This document shows, piece after piece, positions 44,874-54,043 of a DNA stretch of 64,000 nucleotides. How positions within the stretch are numbered: position 1 is the first letter of the stretch; every line of letters begins with the position of its first letter. The notes beneath the pieces were generated by a model that was not told the origin of the DNA, did no database searches, and worked only from the letters and a program-made list of their open reading frames with translations. Position numbers and translations under genes: made by a program. The DNA is from JAFGPL01 sp963781805 (GTDB lineage Bacteria > Bacteroidota > Bacteroidia > Bacteroidales > UBA10428), in contig CAWAHF010000004.1 in the NCBI GenBank assembly GCA_963781805.1, positions 2,480,001 to 2,544,000 on the forward strand. The letters are read 5' to 3'.

Positions 44874-46145
44874 ATGAAAAAAACAAATTTCAGGTTTTTT
44901 TTAGTACTCGCCATAACCCTGTTAATTTTAGTTGCATCCTGTCAGAAAGATAGCACAAACAATAACGAAATTGTAAACCGGCAACTTTATGCCGACATGA
45001 AAGATTTATACCTTTGGTATGATCAGTTACCCAATATTAATCCGACCGATTACAAAACACCCGATGACATGATAACGGCCTTGCGCTACAAACCCTTGGA
45101 TCGCTGGAGTTTTGCGCTTCCCTGGAACGATTATTATCAATATTTCCAGGAAGGAATTATGGTTGGTCATGGATTTCTAATATCACGGGATGCTGATTAT
45201 AATCTCAGGATTGCATTTATTTATCCGTCTACTTCAGCTTATTCCATGGGAGTAAGAAGAGGATGGATTATAAAAAAAGTAAACGGTACGGTTGTAACTC
45301 CCGATAATGTAATACAACTATTGGGTGAAAGCAATACATCGGTTGTTAACACCGTTGATTTCATTGACAATTCAGGCTTGCCCCAAACACTGGTTTTAAG
45401 AAAACAACAGATTAATCTTAATCCGGTTTTATACAGCAATATTATTCAGGCTGGTGGTGAAAAAATAGGATATATTGTCTTTCAGGATTTTATAAGTGTT
45501 GCCGACGACCAACTGGATAGCGTATTTACTATTTTTAAGTCGGAAAATATTAATGATTTAATTATTGATATGCGTTATAATGGTGGTGGCAGTGTTGATG
45601 TTGCACTTTATCTTGCGAGCTGGCTAACCGGAAATACTCATTCCAACAATACCCTTATTAAAATTCAACACAACAACAAATTGCAACAGTACGATACAAC
45701 TCTTAATGTACCTTACAACAGCAATTCACTTGATCTTGGCCGCATAACCTTTATTGGAACAGATGCCACCGCTTCAGCCAGTGAACTTATTATAAACGGG
45801 ATGAAACCTTATATGGATGTGAAACTCGTGGGAACTCCCACCGATGGAAAACCGGTTGGCATGTATGTGCTCGCATATCAAAGATACGATTGGGCCGCCT
45901 TTCCGGTATCGTTTAAGTATACAAATGCATTAAACGAAGGGGATTTTTATGATGGCTTGCAGCCTGATATTCTTGTGAACGACGATGTAACCAGAGATTT
46001 TGGCGATCCTAATGAGGGAATGCTAAAAGCAGCAATTGATTATATCGTGTCAGGTACCACCACGGTAAGTGCCAAAAAATCTACAGTCTCGAGTAAAATA
46101 TTCTTATCAGGGAAAAAAATATCCCTGTTTCAGCGGGCATTTTAG
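44874..46145 (+). CDS. S41 family (C-terminal processing) peptidase, lipoprotein
   Basis: The start at 44874 is preferred over an upstream in-frame codon at 44838, because it begins a lipoprotein signal (FFLVLAITLLILVASC, cysteine near residue 23). The 423 residues hold a PDZ-like domain (near 90-170) and a C-terminal tail-specific protease fold: ADDQLDSVFTIFK, LIIDMRYNGGGSVDVALYLA, and the catalytic Ser in GTDATASASELIINGM with Lys in TPTDGKPVGM. It should cleave C-terminal segments of envelope proteins in the periplasm. Confidence 0.9.
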   Translation: MKKTNFRFFLVLAITLLILVASCQKDSTNNNEIVNRQLYADMKDLYLWYDQLPNINPTDYKTPDDMITALRYKPLDRWSFALPWNDYYQYFQEGIMVGHGFLISRDADYNLRIAFIYPSTSAYSMGVRRGWIIKKVNGTVVTPDNVIQLLGESNTSVVNTVDFIDNSGLPQTLVLRKQQINLNPVLYSNIIQAGGEKIGYIVFQDFISVADDQLDSVFTIFKSENINDLIIDMRYNGGGSVDVALYLASWLTGNTHSNNTLIKIQHNNKLQQYDTTLNVPYNSNSLDLGRITFIGTDATASASELIINGMKPYMDVKLVGTPTDGKPVGMYVLAYQRYDWAAFPVSFKYTNALNEGDFYDGLQPDILVNDDVTRDFGDPNEGMLKAAIDYIVSGTTTVSAKKSTVSSKIFLSGKKISLFQRAF

Positions 46146-46208
46146 AATCCGGCTTGAACTTGAAATCATAGTTTTTTTGAAAGACAACGATAATCCATTA
46201 AATTTGGA

Positions 46209-46790
46209 GTGCATAAGCTGACTTCAAAAAAAATTCATTTGAAAGAGAACACTATTATACTGGGAATAGATCCGGGTACAACAATTATGGGATATGGGAT
46301 TGTTAAAGTCACCGAAAAACAACCTGCCTTACTTACGTTAGGATTTATTGAGCTGCATAAAATAAAAGATCATTTTGAAAAGCTTCAGCGTATATTTAAC
46401 CGTACGCTTATGCTGATTGATGAATTTAAACCTGACGAACTTGCCATAGAGTCTCCCTTTTATGGGAACAATATCCAATCGATGCTTAAATTGGGACGAG
46501 CCCAGGGTGTGGCAATTTCAGCTGCTTTGCACAGAAATCTTCCAATCTTTGAATATGCTCCGCGAAAAATAAAACAATCCATAACCGGACAGGGAAATGC
46601 TTCGAAAGAACAGGTTGCAAGATTTCTTCAAAAAATTCTGGTGATAAAAGATTTACCCAACAATTTAGACGCTACCGACGGACTTGCGGTGGCTATGTGT
46701 CATTTCTATCAGAATAAACCCTTTACAGAAATGAAAGCATTTAAAAACTGGAATGATTTTATTCAGAAAAACCCGGACCGGATTAAATGA
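46209..46790 (+). CDS. ruvC: Holliday junction endonuclease RuvC
   Basis: A 193-residue resolvase. The acidic quartet is visible: Asp in LGIDPGTT, Glu in LAIESPF, and two Asp in LDATDGLAVAMCH. Length is normal. The start given is a GTG; other weak starts, for example a TTG at 46239, would trim about ten residues, so the N-terminus is uncertain. It is alone between the S41 gene and HIT/greA, with the latter converging on it. Confidence 0.95.
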   Translation: MHKLTSKKIHLKENTIILGIDPGTTIMGYGIVKVTEKQPALLTLGFIELHKIKDHFEKLQRIFNRTLMLIDEFKPDELAIESPFYGNNIQSMLKLGRAQGVAISAALHRNLPIFEYAPRKIKQSITGQGNASKEQVARFLQKILVIKDLPNNLDATDGLAVAMCHFYQNKPFTEMKAFKNWNDFIQKNPDRIK

Positions 46791-46819
46791 AAAATTTAGA
46801 AGTTTTAAAGCAGTTACAG

Positions 46820-47215
46820 TTACAATTCTTTTTTGATTTTTTCAGCAATTACTTCAAATTCTACTTTGGAAAGCTTAAGTTTTGGTTTCATGAAATTCGT
46901 AGCGCTTAAATCGTTCATGGGGATAAGATGAATATGTGCATGGGGAACTTCCAAACCCAAAACGGCCACAGCTATTCTTTTACAGGGTATTGCCTTTTTA
47001 ACGGCCAGGGCAACTTTCTTTGCAAAAAGGTGTAATCCGGCATAAGCCTGATCATCCAGGTCGAAAATGTAATCTGTTTCATTCTTGGGTATTACCAGGG
47101 TATGTCCTTTTTCAAGTGGATTTATATCAAGAAAGGCAAGATAATTTTCATCTTCTGCAATTTTATAACTCGGTATTTCACCATTAATAATTTTCGAAAA
47201 AATTGTAGACATCAC
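46820..47215 (-). CDS. HIT-family hydrolase (HinT-like)
   Basis: A 131-residue purine-nucleotide phosphoramidase-type protein. The HIT triad reads PHAHIHLIP near residue 100, and FSKIINGEIPSYKIAEDE opens the domain. It is only 9 bp downstream of greA and on the same strand, so co-expression is likely. The substrate is not evident. Confidence 0.93.
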   Translation of the reverse strand: MMSTIFSKIINGEIPSYKIAEDENYLAFLDINPLEKGHTLVIPKNETDYIFDLDDQAYAGLHLFAKKVALAVKKAIPCKRIAVAVLGLEVPHAHIHLIPMNDLSATNFMKPKLKLSKVEFEVIAEKIKKEL

Positions 47216-47224
47216 CCTAAATTT

Positions 47225-47692
47225 TTAAGTGGAAATTTCCATAATCTCAAAAGGGATTACCCCTGACGGAACTTTAATTTCAACACAATCTCCTACCTTT
47301 TTTCCTAGTAAACCCTGGGCAATCGGAGTTTTGACCGAAATCTTACCCTTTTTCAGATCAGCTTCACTTTCAGATACAATCGTATACTCCATGGTCGTAT
47401 TATTGTCTCTGTTTTTGATCTTTACACGGTTCATTATCTGAATAATAGAAGTATCTATTTTCGATTTATCTATAATCCTTGAATCTGCCACAATGTCCTT
47501 CAATTTGGATATTTTAAGTTCAAGCATGCCCTGAGCTTCTTTAGCAGCATCATATTCTGCATTTTCAGACAGATCTCCTTTATCCCTGGCTTCGGCAATT
47601 TGTTTGGAAATTGCTGGTCGTTCAACTTTTGTCAGGTAATCAAGTTCTTCTTTTAGTTTCTGTAAACCTTCTGCGGTAATGTAATTTGCCAT
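47225..47692 (-). CDS. greA: Transcription elongation factor GreA
   Basis: A 155-residue factor that rescues backtracked RNA polymerase. The coiled-coil hairpin (residues 5-75) carries the acidic tip DKGDLSENAEYDAAKE, and the globular half reads ISVKTPIAQGLLGKKVGD. Normal length and motifs. It is followed by the HIT gene, a linkage widespread in Bacteroidota. Confidence 0.97.
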   Translation of the reverse strand: MANYITAEGLQKLKEELDYLTKVERPAISKQIAEARDKGDLSENAEYDAAKEAQGMLELKISKLKDIVADSRIIDKSKIDTSIIQIMNRVKIKNRDNNTTMEYTIVSESEADLKKGKISVKTPIAQGLLGKKVGDCVEIKVPSGVIPFEIMEIST

Positions 47693-47837
47693 AACCTAAT
47701 CTCCATTTTAAGAAATAAGATAAAACTAAAAGAATTCCGGTTTGCGGAACTCTTTATTATCAAAATTTAGTGATTATTTACTTTAAAAGCTTAGATAATA
47801 ATTATTAAGGATTGTTTGAATTCAGCTGCTAAATTAA

Positions 47838-48344
47838 TCAAAATTGTTTTCTTTTCAAAATCTCGGAATAAATAATACCCTTTACAATATCTTCAGCCAA
47901 ATTGATACATTTATTATGCTCAATCAAATCATCATCAATGGCATCAGAAATTTCATTCGAAGAAATCATATTGTCTTTGTCGAGATAATCAATAAAGCTG
48001 CTTTCATTATTTTTATCACTGAAAATTGAAAGTCCTTCTTCTTCTGGTTTGGTAACAATTTCCTCAAGCGAAACTACTTGTGGTCGATCAATCAGATCAA
48101 TTTCAAGTTCAGGTTCAGGTTCAGGAGGTTCAATGTCTGAAGTTTGTTCAACCTCGAACCGTTTAAGAAACTCATCCAACGGATTACCGGCCGGGCGGGT
48201 GCTCGTATCGAAAAATGGTCCGGACTTCGGAGCAGTTGATGGATTGGAAACCGGTTTTCTTTTATTCTTGGTTCTATTGACACTTAAAATACCACCAACA
48301 ACAATAATTACCAGATATAGCAGTAATGTTAAAATATTATCCAT
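47838..48344 (-). CDS. Membrane-anchored acidic protein of unknown function
   Basis: A 168-residue protein with one N-terminal membrane helix (ILTLLLYLVIIVVGGILSV) and a cytoplasmic tail rich in Glu, Asp and Pro (EPPEPEPELEIDLID). The end, AEDIVKGIIYSEILKRKQF, is a conserved closing helix in short Bacteroidota proteins of this type. Function unknown. It follows the 101-aa gene by 5 bp and probably forms a unit with it. Confidence 0.7.
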   Translation of the reverse strand: MDNILTLLLYLVIIVVGGILSVNRTKNKRKPVSNPSTAPKSGPFFDTSTRPAGNPLDEFLKRFEVEQTSDIEPPEPEPELEIDLIDRPQVVSLEEIVTKPEEEGLSIFSDKNNESSFIDYLDKDNMISSNEISDAIDDDLIEHNKCINLAEDIVKGIIYSEILKRKQF

Positions 48345-48349
48345 CTTAG

Positions 48350-48655
48350 TCAGTGTTTTGGTTTTTTTCTCCTTTTAAATAATCGATCCAAAAAAGGCGG
48401 CTTATCTGAATTATTATATTTTTTTGCTCTTTTATGACTTTCTTTAATTTGATCCTGGGTGCCTTCAGACTGCATTTTGAATTTATCTTTTATCGACTTT
48501 GCCCGTGCCTTTTCGTAGGCTTTTTTCTGTCTCAGTTCAATCTGTTGTTTTCTCTTTTCAGCGCTTTTTACAGTCTTTGATTGTGAAAACGCAACTTCGC
48601 ATGAACTCAATGCGAAGAGAACAAACAATATCCTGATTTTTGATCCAAAATTCAC
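48350..48655 (-). CDS. Small basic exported protein
   Basis: A 101-residue protein with a signal peptide or lipoprotein signal (ILFVLFALSSCEVAFSQS; both a cysteine and a Sec cleavage site are possible) and a highly basic helical mature part (KRKQQIELRQKKAYEKARAK, ending LFKRRKKPKH). The acidic protein encoded 5 bp downstream could be its counterpart. Function unknown. It is divergent from the Rieske-like gene, only about 30 bp apart. Confidence 0.65.
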   Translation of the reverse strand: MNFGSKIRILFVLFALSSCEVAFSQSKTVKSAEKRKQQIELRQKKAYEKARAKSIKDKFKMQSEGTQDQIKESHKRAKKYNNSDKPPFLDRLFKRRKKPKH

Positions 48656-48686
48656 TATTTTTACACCGTATATTTAAGAATCTCTT

Positions 48687-49154
48687 ATGGTTAAGTTTAT
48701 CACAAATTTACGCTTTTTTTTCTTTTTATTCATCCTGATTTTAATGCCCCAGTCCTGCAGTAAAGATGTGCTCGATTGTGTACCTGATACGTATGTCAAT
48801 ATTTTTCTGAATACGAGTAATTTTTTTATTGGTATGAATGACTCCAGAATAGTCACAAATACCATGGTGAATGTACCAAGCCTGGGATATAATAATAATG
48901 GCATCATCGTATATCTGGGTAACGACGGATATTATGCTTACGACAGAACCTGTACCTACCATGTTGAACAAAGTATTGCGGTAAATATAGATCCGGGAAA
49001 TACGCTATTTGCGGTATGTCCCGTTTGCAGCACAAGATACCAGTTGTATTTCAGCGGAATTCCTACGGATGCAGGACCATCAAAATGTCCGCTCAAACAG
49101 TATAAAACTTCTTACAATCCCAATACTTTTGAACTCAATATTTTTAACTTCTGA
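48687..49154 (+). CDS. Rieske-like lipoprotein with altered ligand motifs
   Basis: A 155-residue lipoprotein (signal ILILMPQSC, cysteine 24). The C-terminal half has the plan of a Rieske domain: GYYAYDRTCTYHVEQ, then FAVCPVCSTRYQLY and GPSKCPLKQYKTSY. The canonical ligand boxes are CxH and CxxH; here they read CTYH and CPVC, so the fourth ligand is Cys in place of His and the first box has an extra residue. It may bind an atypical Fe-S cluster or none. Related degenerate forms exist in Bacteroidota, as far as I recall. Confidence 0.7.
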   Translation: MVKFITNLRFFFFLFILILMPQSCSKDVLDCVPDTYVNIFLNTSNFFIGMNDSRIVTNTMVNVPSLGYNNNGIIVYLGNDGYYAYDRTCTYHVEQSIAVNIDPGNTLFAVCPVCSTRYQLYFSGIPTDAGPSKCPLKQYKTSYNPNTFELNIFNF

Positions 49155-49171
49155 TATTTTTCAGTGTTATA

Positions 49172-49250
49172 TTAATTCTACTTGACAGATTATTTGAAGT
49201 AATTAAGGGTAAAAACTGGTTGATTTGTTATTGTGTCAAAGCAGAAATAA
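49172..49250. mobile_element. Short relative of the 31.7-kb MITE-like element
   Basis: The left end TTAATTCTACTTGACA and right end TGTCAAAGCAGAAATAA are imperfect copies of the 17-bp ends at 31676-31829. The interior AAGGGTAAAAACTGGTTGATTT corresponds to the reverse complement of the interior of that element. At 79 bp it is a deleted form. It lies between the Rieske-like gene and the malic enzyme gene. Confidence 0.5.
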
Positions 49251-49254
49251 TAGA

Positions 49255-51540
49255 CTACAAGTCTATTATTTCTGAATGTGATGTTTGTGCATCCACAACC
49301 GTAATGGCTGTCATATTTACAATCTCTCTAACAGAACTTTCCATTTGTAGAACGTGAACTGGTTTTTTGATTCCGACCAGGATTGGTCCAATAACCTCCG
49401 CATCGCCAAGCTCATGCAACATTTTGTATGCAATATTTCCTGAACTTAAATTTGGGAATATCACTGTATTTACCTCCGTTTTGGCCAGTTTTGAAAATGG
49501 AAATACCCGGTCTCTTAGGTGTGTATTGAATGCATAATTGGCCTGCATTTCACCGTCAACGATCAAATCAGGGTAGTCTTTGTGTAATATTTGAACCGCT
49601 TCCTGAACACGTGAAGGGCTTCCTGTCCTGATGGAACCAAAGTTGGAATACGACACGAGTGCGATTTTTGGTTCGATACTGAATTTTTTGACTTCATTTG
49701 CAATCAATATAGTTGTATCGGCCAGTGTGCGGGCAGATGGTTCGATGTTTACAGTGGTATCTGCAAAGAAATAGGGACCCTTTTTCGTAATAAGAATATA
49801 CATACCTGCAATATGATTCAGACTGTTGTTGGTTCCCATAATTTGCAAAGCCGGACGAATTGTATCCGCATATTTGCTTGAAAAACCAGATAAAAATCCA
49901 TCCACCTCTCCTTCTTCTACCATCATTACCCCGAAATAATTCTGGTCGTACATTTTTTCTATGGCCTCTTCGAAAGTCATTCCTTTTCGTTGCCTTTTCT
50001 CAAACATCATCTGGGCAAATTTTCGTCTGAGGTGCTCTTCTTCATCACTCCTGAAATCGATGATTGGAAAACCTTCAATATCGATTCTGCTTTCTTCTGC
50101 TATAGCCCTTATTTCATGTTTCGGCCCGAGTAAAATTGGCTTCACAAGACCCTCATTTACGGCAAGGTGAATGGCTTTAAGTACCTTGTAATTATTTGCA
50201 TCGCCAAATAGAATTCTTTTCGGATTCGTTCTTGCACGATTATGAATTTCGTCAATGAGCTGATTGTGCAATCCCATCCTTTTCATCAGTTCAACCTCGT
50301 ACACTTTCCAATCTTTTATGGTTATCCTTGCAACACCGGAATCAATTGCAGCTTTGGCTACCGCAGGCGCCACCCTTGTGATTAAACGCGGATCTAATGG
50401 TTTGGGAATAATATATTCTCTGCCGAAAACTAAGTTTTTCGTATTGTATGCAATATTTACCGCATCGGGGACAGATTCCTTTGCCAATGATGCCAAGGCA
50501 TACACAGCGGCAATTTTCATTTCTTCATTAATGGTAGTTGCCCGCACGTCGAGGGCTCCCCTGAATATAAAAGGAAAACCAAGAACATTATTAATCTGGT
50601 TTGGATAATCTGATCGGCCGGTAGCCATAATCAGATCATCGCGCGCAGCAATAGCTTCTTCATATGAAATTTCCGGGGTCGGATTTGCCATGGCAAATAC
50701 TATCGGATTTTTTGCCATCGATTTTAACATTTCCGGTTTCACAATTCCTCCGACTGAAAGTCCTAAAAACACATCAGCTCCTTGCATCGCCACCTTTAGT
50801 GTAGTGATTGGGATATCGCGCGCAAACAGTTTTTTATACTCATTTAAATCTGTACGTTTTGTGCTGATGACACCTTTTGTATCGAGCATAATCACATTTT
50901 CCGGCTTTACGCCCAGGCTAATATATAGCTTTGTACATGAAATGGCGGAAGCTCCTGCTCCATTCACAACCACTTTAATATTTTCGATTTTTTTACCTGT
51001 AATTTCGATCGCATTTAACAAACCTGCAGCAGAAATAATGGCAGTACCATGCTGGTCATCGTGAAAAACAGGAATGTCAAGCTCTTTTTTAAGCCGCTCT
51101 TCTACCGCAAAACATTCAGGCGCCTTGATATCTTCAAGATTAATCCCGCCAAATGTGGGAGCTATCGCTTTAACGGCAGTTATCAGTTTTTCAACATCTT
51201 TTTCATTTACCTCAATATCAAATACATCGACATCGGCAAACACCTTAAATAACAATCCTTTGCCTTCCATCACCGGTTTTCCGGCAAGGGCTCCTATGTC
51301 GCCCAATCCCAATACTGCGGTACCATTTGAGATTACTCCCACAAGATTACCCTTGGTGGTATAAATAAAAGCATCATCAGGATTTTTCTGAATTTCCAGA
51401 CAGGGTTCAGCTACGCCCGGAGAATAGGCAAGTGATAAGTCATATTGTGTACGATAAGGTTTTGTGGGAATAACTTCTATCTTGCCCGGTCGTCCGCATG
51501 AATGATATCCCAGAGCTTCTTCTTTCGAAATTTTTGCCAT
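49255..51540 (-). CDS. maeB: NADP-dependent malic enzyme with phosphotransacetylase-like domain
   Basis: A 761-residue fusion. The malic enzyme half (about 1-420) has IPVFHDDQHGTAII and the NAD(P) loop VVVNGAGASAISC; the C-terminal half (about 430-755) resembles phosphate acetyl/butyryltransferase (FGDANNYKVLKAI; GTNNSLNHIAGMYILI; LPDLIVDGEMQ-like segment). It oxidatively decarboxylates malate to pyruvate and supplies NADPH. In MaeB the C-terminal domain is thought to be regulatory, sensing acetyl-CoA. The gene stands alone. Confidence 0.97.
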   Translation of the reverse strand: MAKISKEEALGYHSCGRPGKIEVIPTKPYRTQYDLSLAYSPGVAEPCLEIQKNPDDAFIYTTKGNLVGVISNGTAVLGLGDIGALAGKPVMEGKGLLFKVFADVDVFDIEVNEKDVEKLITAVKAIAPTFGGINLEDIKAPECFAVEERLKKELDIPVFHDDQHGTAIISAAGLLNAIEITGKKIENIKVVVNGAGASAISCTKLYISLGVKPENVIMLDTKGVISTKRTDLNEYKKLFARDIPITTLKVAMQGADVFLGLSVGGIVKPEMLKSMAKNPIVFAMANPTPEISYEEAIAARDDLIMATGRSDYPNQINNVLGFPFIFRGALDVRATTINEEMKIAAVYALASLAKESVPDAVNIAYNTKNLVFGREYIIPKPLDPRLITRVAPAVAKAAIDSGVARITIKDWKVYEVELMKRMGLHNQLIDEIHNRARTNPKRILFGDANNYKVLKAIHLAVNEGLVKPILLGPKHEIRAIAEESRIDIEGFPIIDFRSDEEEHLRRKFAQMMFEKRQRKGMTFEEAIEKMYDQNYFGVMMVEEGEVDGFLSGFSSKYADTIRPALQIMGTNNSLNHIAGMYILITKKGPYFFADTTVNIEPSARTLADTTILIANEVKKFSIEPKIALVSYSNFGSIRTGSPSRVQEAVQILHKDYPDLIVDGEMQANYAFNTHLRDRVFPFSKLAKTEVNTVIFPNLSSGNIAYKMLHELGDAEVIGPILVGIKKPVHVLQMESSVREIVNMTAITVVDAQTSHSEIIDL

Positions 51541-51714
51541 TGTCTAATTGTTTAATATTATGAATCCCAAGTTAATGAATAAAGCAACTTGATGAACCAA
51601 TTTTTTTATGATTTAAATCATTTAGAAATATTTTAGAATACAGGTATCAGTCCATCAAAATATACCAGGAATATTCATTGTGTTTAATTTAGAATTAACC
51701 AATATTTAACAGAA

Positions 51715-52071
51715 ATGTTTAAACGGCTATCTGATTTTTTCCATTTTCCCGCTTCCCGGTATTCTCTTCAGATAAGTTTAGATCAGGATTATAGTTTTAA
51801 TTTTATAATTAATCTCCCGAATATGTCTCAAGAAGTAACATTTCGTTTCTACAATGAACTCAATGATTATCTTCCAACAGAACAAAAGAAAATCCCCATA
51901 TAGGTTCAGGTCAAAGATTTAACTTCGGTACAGGATGTACTTGATTCATTCAAGCCATTGACTATAAAACATTTAGATACTATTTTTCAATGCACTAATT
52001 GTAACTATATCTATTGGGAAGGTTCTCACTTCGAAAGAATGTCCGAATGGATTGATCAGTTTAACGAATAA
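51715..52071 (+). pseudogene. Mut7-C protein remnant with internal deletion and stop
   Basis: In one continuous frame the first 62 codons read a Mut7-C ubiquitin-like start (QEVTFRFYNELNDYLP) and end at TAG (51901-51903). The frame then continues for 55 codons to TAA with VKDLTSVQDVLDSFKP and the family's zinc-ribbon ending CTNCNYIYWEGSHFERM. The PIN-like RNase core between these parts is missing. Thus the middle was deleted and a nonsense codon is present; the gene is dead unless the stop is read through. Confidence 0.75.
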
Positions 52072-52176
52072 TCTCACATTCGTTAGAGTTACAGGAGTAT
52101 TGAACCCTGACTCAAAAAAATTGTTATTCCCCATAAAAATAGTGTAGTTTATTATTCAATAATGAATAATTTGTTC

Positions 52177-52184
52177 TAAATTTG
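52177..52184 (+). promoter_or_regulatory. Possible -7 box for the DUF2062 gene
   Basis: TAAATTTG matches the Bacteroidota TAnnTTTG element, about 70 bp before the start codon at 52253. The -33 element is weak (TTTA near 52149). Confidence 0.35.
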
Positions 52185-52252
52185 CCAACTTAAAAAATAA
52201 GTTTACGTATTGATAAGGTAATATACAATAATCACACATTTAAAAGTAGCTG

Positions 52253-52714
52253 ATGGCATTGCGGAGAAAGGTTTTAAAAAAGGTAGCACAATTTCTCAAA
52301 AAAGGGATATCACCACATAAACTTGCACTTTCTGTTTCCCTGGGAATTACTATCGGTATCATACCGCTCTATGGCCTAACATCTATCCTTGTTACCTTAA
52401 TCGCCCTGATTTTCAGATTAAATTTTACAGCATCACAGGTGGCACATTATGCTGTACACCCACTACAGATCCTATTGATTTTTCCTTTCATTAAACTGGG
52501 AGATATGGTGTTCAATAATTCTTTATTACCTCATTCTATGAGCCAGTTTCTTATCATGATGAAAACAGACGTTTGGGGTACATTGCATAATTTCTGGCTG
52601 GCATATCTTACCGCCACGGTTATCTGGTTTATTGTTTCTATTCCTTTATCAATTATACTTTATAAGGTACTTTACACCTCGCTCAACCGCATACGTCCTG
52701 TAAAAGTCAGATAA
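52253..52714 (+). CDS. DUF2062 membrane protein
   Basis: A 153-residue protein with a basic start (ALRRKVLKKVAQFLKKG), then the DUF2062 core SPHKLALSVSLGITIGIIPLYG and three or four membrane helices. It converges with the glycosyltransferase gene, their 3' ends overlapping by 8 bp. The family often accompanies glycosyltransferases or lipid-related genes; its role is unknown. Confidence 0.88.
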   Translation: MALRRKVLKKVAQFLKKGISPHKLALSVSLGITIGIIPLYGLTSILVTLIALIFRLNFTASQVAHYAVHPLQILLIFPFIKLGDMVFNNSLLPHSMSQFLIMMKTDVWGTLHNFWLAYLTATVIWFIVSIPLSIILYKVLYTSLNRIRPVKVR

Positions 52715-53807
52715 GGTTGGTATAAAAATCAAGCAGTTTCTTTTCTTCGTTTTCCCAGCATAATTCCGCAGCAGTATTCTTTGTATTTTCTTTCCACATT
52801 TTCATTTTCGATTTGTCATTGAGCATGCTTTCAATAATTTTAGCAAGTGCTTCGGGTTTTCTCACAAGTGTTGTTTCACCAATATCATATTTTTTAACCA
52901 GGGTACCCATTTCAGGAAAATCAGAAACCAGAACGGGAATATTTGCCTGTATATAGTCAAATAATTTATTCGGCAATGCGTAATAATAATTCAACCCGAG
53001 GTTTTCTTCAAGAGAGATACCTATATCAGCCTGGATGGTATAGGATGCTAAATTATCTGGTGTAATGCGGCCTAAAAAAATCACTTTCCCCTCAACTCCT
53101 TTCTTTGTTACTAAATCTGCTAACTGCTTATTAATATCTCCGTCACCAATAATCACGAATTTTATATTGGTTAGAAAATTGACGGCTTCAATCATTAGCT
53201 CAAGACCTCTGCCTATATTAACAGAACCCTGATACAGAATAATTTTTTCATCTCCGGTTCGGATTTTTTCAATGATGATTGGTTTCTCCTGTTTTTCAGG
53301 GAGGTTTCGTATCACTTGCATGGCAATATCATATTTTAGACTGTAGATGTCTGCGATAGATTGACAAACCGTATAGGAATACTGAATTTTCGGTAACATC
53401 CATCGTTCCATTGTTTCCCAGATTTTTTTCACCCGTTCTCTGCCAACCAGTTCAGGAACTTCAGTAAAATACTCGTGACTGTCGTAAACAAGTTTTACCT
53501 TTTTGAGTTTCGACACCAGGTAATTTGCAGGCAAGGTATCCAGATCGTTCGCAACCAGGATATCATATTTATGAAATAACAAATAGAAGAACAGCCTGAT
53601 ATTGTAACAGGCATAAAATAAGGGACCTTTATTGAATAGTAGACTGAACCGTTTAAAATTCAGATTTGATAATTGAAGTTGTGAACTCTGTTTTCTCTTT
53701 CTACCCACCACCGTAACCGATGCATTCAACTTGCATAGCGACAGGGCAATTCTGTTTATACGCTGATCGGTAGCTATATCGTTGGTGACTGTCAGGCAGA
53801 TTTTCAC
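52707..53807 (-). CDS. Glycosyltransferase (GT4-like)
   Basis: A 366-residue GT-B fold enzyme. The N-terminal domain holds MKICLTVTNDIATDQRINRI and YDSHEYFTEVPE; the C-terminal nucleotide-sugar domain has ILYQGSVNIGRGLELMIEAV (near residue 195), VIIGDGDINKQL, FLGRITPDNLASYTIQADIGISL with the Glu-rich acceptor loop, and NKLFDYIQANIPVLVSDFPEM. It probably adds sugar to an envelope glycan. Donor and acceptor are unknown. Confidence 0.9.
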   Translation of the reverse strand: MKICLTVTNDIATDQRINRIALSLCKLNASVTVVGRKRKQSSQLQLSNLNFKRFSLLFNKGPLFYACYNIRLFFYLLFHKYDILVANDLDTLPANYLVSKLKKVKLVYDSHEYFTEVPELVGRERVKKIWETMERWMLPKIQYSYTVCQSIADIYSLKYDIAMQVIRNLPEKQEKPIIIEKIRTGDEKIILYQGSVNIGRGLELMIEAVNFLTNIKFVIIGDGDINKQLADLVTKKGVEGKVIFLGRITPDNLASYTIQADIGISLEENLGLNYYYALPNKLFDYIQANIPVLVSDFPEMGTLVKKYDIGETTLVRKPEALAKIIESMLNDKSKMKMWKENTKNTAAELCWENEEKKLLDFYTNLI

Positions 53808-54015
53808 AGAAGAATATCTATTAATTGCACTAAAATATGAATTCTTAAGAACTCCGCACGAAAATTTTATTCTTACTTATTAACGGGAAACCACGTGTGA
53901 AATTGCCGGATTAGGTCCAGGGCTTCACCCTTCTCAACAGGAATTTAATTTAAGCGCAAATCTGATAATGTTAATAAATAGAATGTATGTACATATGATA
54001 AAATGAGGGAGATGC

Positions 54016-54023
54016 TATATTTG
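54016..54023 (+). promoter_or_regulatory. Likely -7 promoter box of murB
   Basis: TATATTTG fits TAnnTTTG exactly and ends 20 bp before the murB ATG, which implies a short leader. The -33 position (near 53994) has a poor TATG. Confidence 0.4.
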
Positions 54024-54043
54024 CAGAGTGTTTCTGTGAATCC

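Noticed and set aside
46209..46240. A GTG start for ruvC as certain.
   Set aside because: No convincing ribosome-binding context; family N-termini usually begin closer to LGIDPG, so the start is left open.
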